Assembly (NCBI GenBank): GCA_004356415.1
Contig: SMWN01000032.1
Location: forward strand, 1 to 7,543
DNA length: 7,543 nucleotides
Source of the DNA: Gammaproteobacteria bacterium
Lineage (GTDB): Bacteria; Pseudomonadota; Gammaproteobacteria; Eutrophobiales; Eutrophobiaceae
Direction: 5' to 3'
The translations under genes and the position numbers were made by a program. How positions within the stretch are numbered: position 1 is the stretch's first letter; every line of letters starts with the position of its first letter. Of this stretch, positions 5,706 to 7,543 are shown in pieces. Below the pieces are notes generated by a model. It saw nothing but the letters and a program-made list of their open reading frames with translations, had not been told where the DNA came from and made no database searches.

Positions 5706-7543
5706 TTACGGCTGAAAATTCATATTGATACCAACGATGCCGCTAACACCTGGTGTCTGAAAGCCAAAAATATCTTGATAGTCTTCGTCCAGCAGATTTT
5801 CCACTTTTCCGTATATGCTTATGTTTTTCATTATGCGGTAAGAAGTAGCCAGAGTAACCAATGTATAACTATCAAGATCAACCGTTGTCAATGTTGCAAA
5901 ATTTGTATCTTTCTGTGTACCTGTATGACTGATGTTTAAATTTGCATTAGCGCGATCATTTAGAAAAGCATAATTCAGATTAATACTGGCAGTATTTCGG
6001 GGGCGACGTATTTCCATGATTTGAACTCCTGTCGCATCAGGTTGAGTCGCATCTAACCACGAGTAGGCTGCAGACAATTCCAGATTGTCTGTTAGTTTTG
6101 CATCAGTTGTAATTTCGACGCCCTGGCGTTTACTGACCCCGCTCACATTAACCGCCGTAAAGCCTGTGCCGGTAAAGAAAAACCCATTAATTTCATCTTC
6201 CAGCCGTGAGTGAAAATAGGTGAATCCTACATTTGCCTTACCATTCCACAGATCCTGTTCAACACCGACATCCCACGATCTGGATTTTTCAGGCCTGAGA
6301 TCTGGATTACCAATGAAAGTAGCTGCAAAAAAGCCAAACATGTCCCCAAATGTTGGACGTTTGACACCCGTCCCATAATTACCATGGAATCTCGTTCCTA
6401 GATCAGTGAGTTTGTAAGCTGCCGTTACTCGATAGGTCGTTGTGTCTTTAAACTCTGAATTGTTGTCATGCCTGACACTGCCGGATAAAAACAAACGTTG
6501 CCATAATCCGACGCGATAACCTGCGAAAATTCCGGTAGTTTTAGCATTTTGCTTCTGATTTGGGTCGCCAAAGAATCCAGGCATACCACGTTGGGTAAAT
6601 AAATCCTTTTCGTGATCAATGCCAAGCGTTAGAACATGTGTAGCATCAGCAAAACTTGATGTATCAAAATAAAGATTAGTCTGATAATCGAACCTAAATT
6701 TCTTGCCCTGGGTGCTGCTCGTTTCAACACCGGACGTAAAATTATCATTTTCAGTACTGGTAATTGCAGCACCAGCAATATGCTCCCATGCACGATTGAA
6801 TAAACTAAACGTGGCCTGCCCTCTTAAATAATCCTGACTTGTTTCGCTTTTATTGTCTGCATCAACTGCAAATCCTGTCACAACAAAATCCTGAGCATCA
6901 AATTCATTGCTTGCTTCTGTATGTCTGCCGGTAAAATCAAATTTCAAGTTATCAAATGGAGTCACTCCTGCTGAAAATGAAATTGTGCCATTGTCATAAC
7001 CATCATCTTCATCACCTGACGGGGCAATATTAGTCCCCGAAGAACTCAGGTATGAGCCATATAGATTATAATGATACCGCTCGCCACTCCCTGAAATTCC
7101 TCCACCACCATGGAAGGTACCGAAGGAACCTGCTTCTGCATAACCCGAGAGCGTTGTCGGGCCACTGCCCTTCTTGGTAATAATATTAATCACACCGGCA
7201 AGCGCATCACTACCATAGAGTGCGCTTTGTGGGCCACGTATTATTTCAATACGCGCTATATTGGTCGTTAGCAAATGTGCAAAATTAAATTCACCGCCAC
7301 CAGCAATATCATTCGCCTCTACGCCATCAATAAGCACGAGTAACTGATTGGCTTCTGCACCACGCACCCTAACTTGTGTCTGACTTCCCACAACGCCAGA
7401 ACGACTGACAGCAAAACCAGGGACATCACGTAATAGATCCGAAACCAGGACAGCCTGGCGCTGTTCTATCTGTTCCTCAGTGATGACTGTATAAGAACTC
7501 CCAATTTCATCGATAGTAATAGGAGTAAGTGTGCCCGTGACAA
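5706..7543 (-). CDS. btuB: TonB-dependent outer-membrane receptor, BtuB-like (N-terminus beyond the window)
   Basis: An outer-membrane beta-barrel receptor that imports vitamin B12 using TonB energy. The window holds 611 C-terminal codons; the frame is open to the right edge, so the signal peptide and TonB box are missing. The plug domain is clear: VITEEQIEQRQAVLVSDLLRDVPG near nt 7400-7490 (in pieces), VRVRGAEANQLLVLIDGV after it, and IRGPQSALYGSDALAGVINI at about 7180-7242. A 22-strand-type barrel follows, ending with the family motif KVENLLDEDYQDIFGF. A GTG at 7391 is in frame but lies inside the plug and is not the start. The chain ends NFQP rather than in a terminal aromatic residue. The B12 assignment rests on resemblance to BtuB plus four downstream corrinoid-related genes; a different TonB substrate is possible but less likely. 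Any cobalamin riboswitch would be upstream, outside the window. Confidence 0.92.
   Translation of the reverse strand, partial: VTGTLTPITIDEIGSSYTVITEEQIEQRQAVLVSDLLRDVPGFAVSRSGVVGSQTQVRVRGAEANQLLVLIDGVEANDIAGGGEFNFAHLLTTNIARIEIIRGPQSALYGSDALAGVINIITKKGSGPTTLSGYAEAGSFGTFHGGGGISGSGERYHYNLYGSYLSSSGTNIAPSGDEDDGYDNGTISFSAGVTPFDNLKFDFTGRHTEASNEFDAQDFVVTGFAVDADNKSETSQDYLRGQATFSLFNRAWEHIAGAAITSTENDNFTSGVETSSTQGKKFRFDYQTNLYFDTSSFADATHVLTLGIDHEKDLFTQRGMPGFFGDPNQKQNAKTTGIFAGYRVGLWQRLFLSGSVRHDNNSEFKDTTTYRVTAAYKLTDLGTRFHGNYGTGVKRPTFGDMFGFFAATFIGNPDLRPEKSRSWDVGVEQDLWNGKANVGFTYFHSRLEDEINGFFFTGTGFTAVNVSGVSKRQGVEITTDAKLTDNLELSAAYSWLDATQPDATGVQIMEIRRPRNTASINLNYAFLNDRANANLNISHTGTQKDTNFATLTTVDLDSYTLVTLATSYRIMKNISIYGKVENLLDEDYQDIFGFQTPGVSGIVGINMNFQP

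Noticed and set aside
7389..7391. GTG as a start codon for the TonB-dependent receptor
   Set aside because: The frame continues upstream to the window edge with clear plug-domain sequence, so the GTG is an internal valine.

Overview
The window reads as an ordinary chromosomal stretch of an AT-leaning gammaproteobacterium, probably aquatic. The main pointer is the adjacent dksA and gluQ pair, a classic gammaproteobacterial arrangement. A TonB-dependent receptor and a signal-peptide-bearing retropepsin-like protease also fit a Gram-negative proteobacterium. I cannot name the genus from sequence alone. No rRNA, tRNA, CRISPR array, insertion sequence or phage gene is visible.

Left part (1-1547, plus strand): a dksA gene whose 5' end lies outside the window, followed by gluQ. 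The DksA carries a long lysine/alanine-rich N-terminal tail built from 75-bp tandem repeats, ahead of a fully conventional coiled-coil and zinc-finger core. A 7-bp GC-rich hairpin followed by a short T run sits between the two genes, just before the gluQ start.

Middle part (1571-2959): a stand-alone class I glutamine amidotransferase on the minus strand is transcribed away from an exported retropepsin-like aspartic protease on the plus strand. Only 36 bp separate the two start codons. Both genes end convergently against their other neighbours, with 23-bp gaps and no evident terminator.

Right part (2983-7543, minus strand): a tightly packed five-gene run that reads as a vitamin B12 (corrinoid) salvage operon. 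In transcription order it holds a BtuB-like TonB-dependent receptor (N-terminus beyond the window), a six-helix membrane protein, a PP-loop ATPase of the DUF71/Dph6-like family, a BtuF-like corrinoid-binding protein that lacks a signal peptide, and a PduO-type ATP:cob(I)alamin adenosyltransferase. The implied path is outer-membrane capture, inner-membrane passage, cytoplasmic handling or remodelling, and adenosylation to coenzyme B12. No BtuC or BtuD is present in the window. That, together with the signal-less BtuF-like protein, makes the small membrane protein and the PP-loop protein the most interesting parts. Any cobalamin riboswitch would lie upstream of the BtuB-like gene, outside the window.
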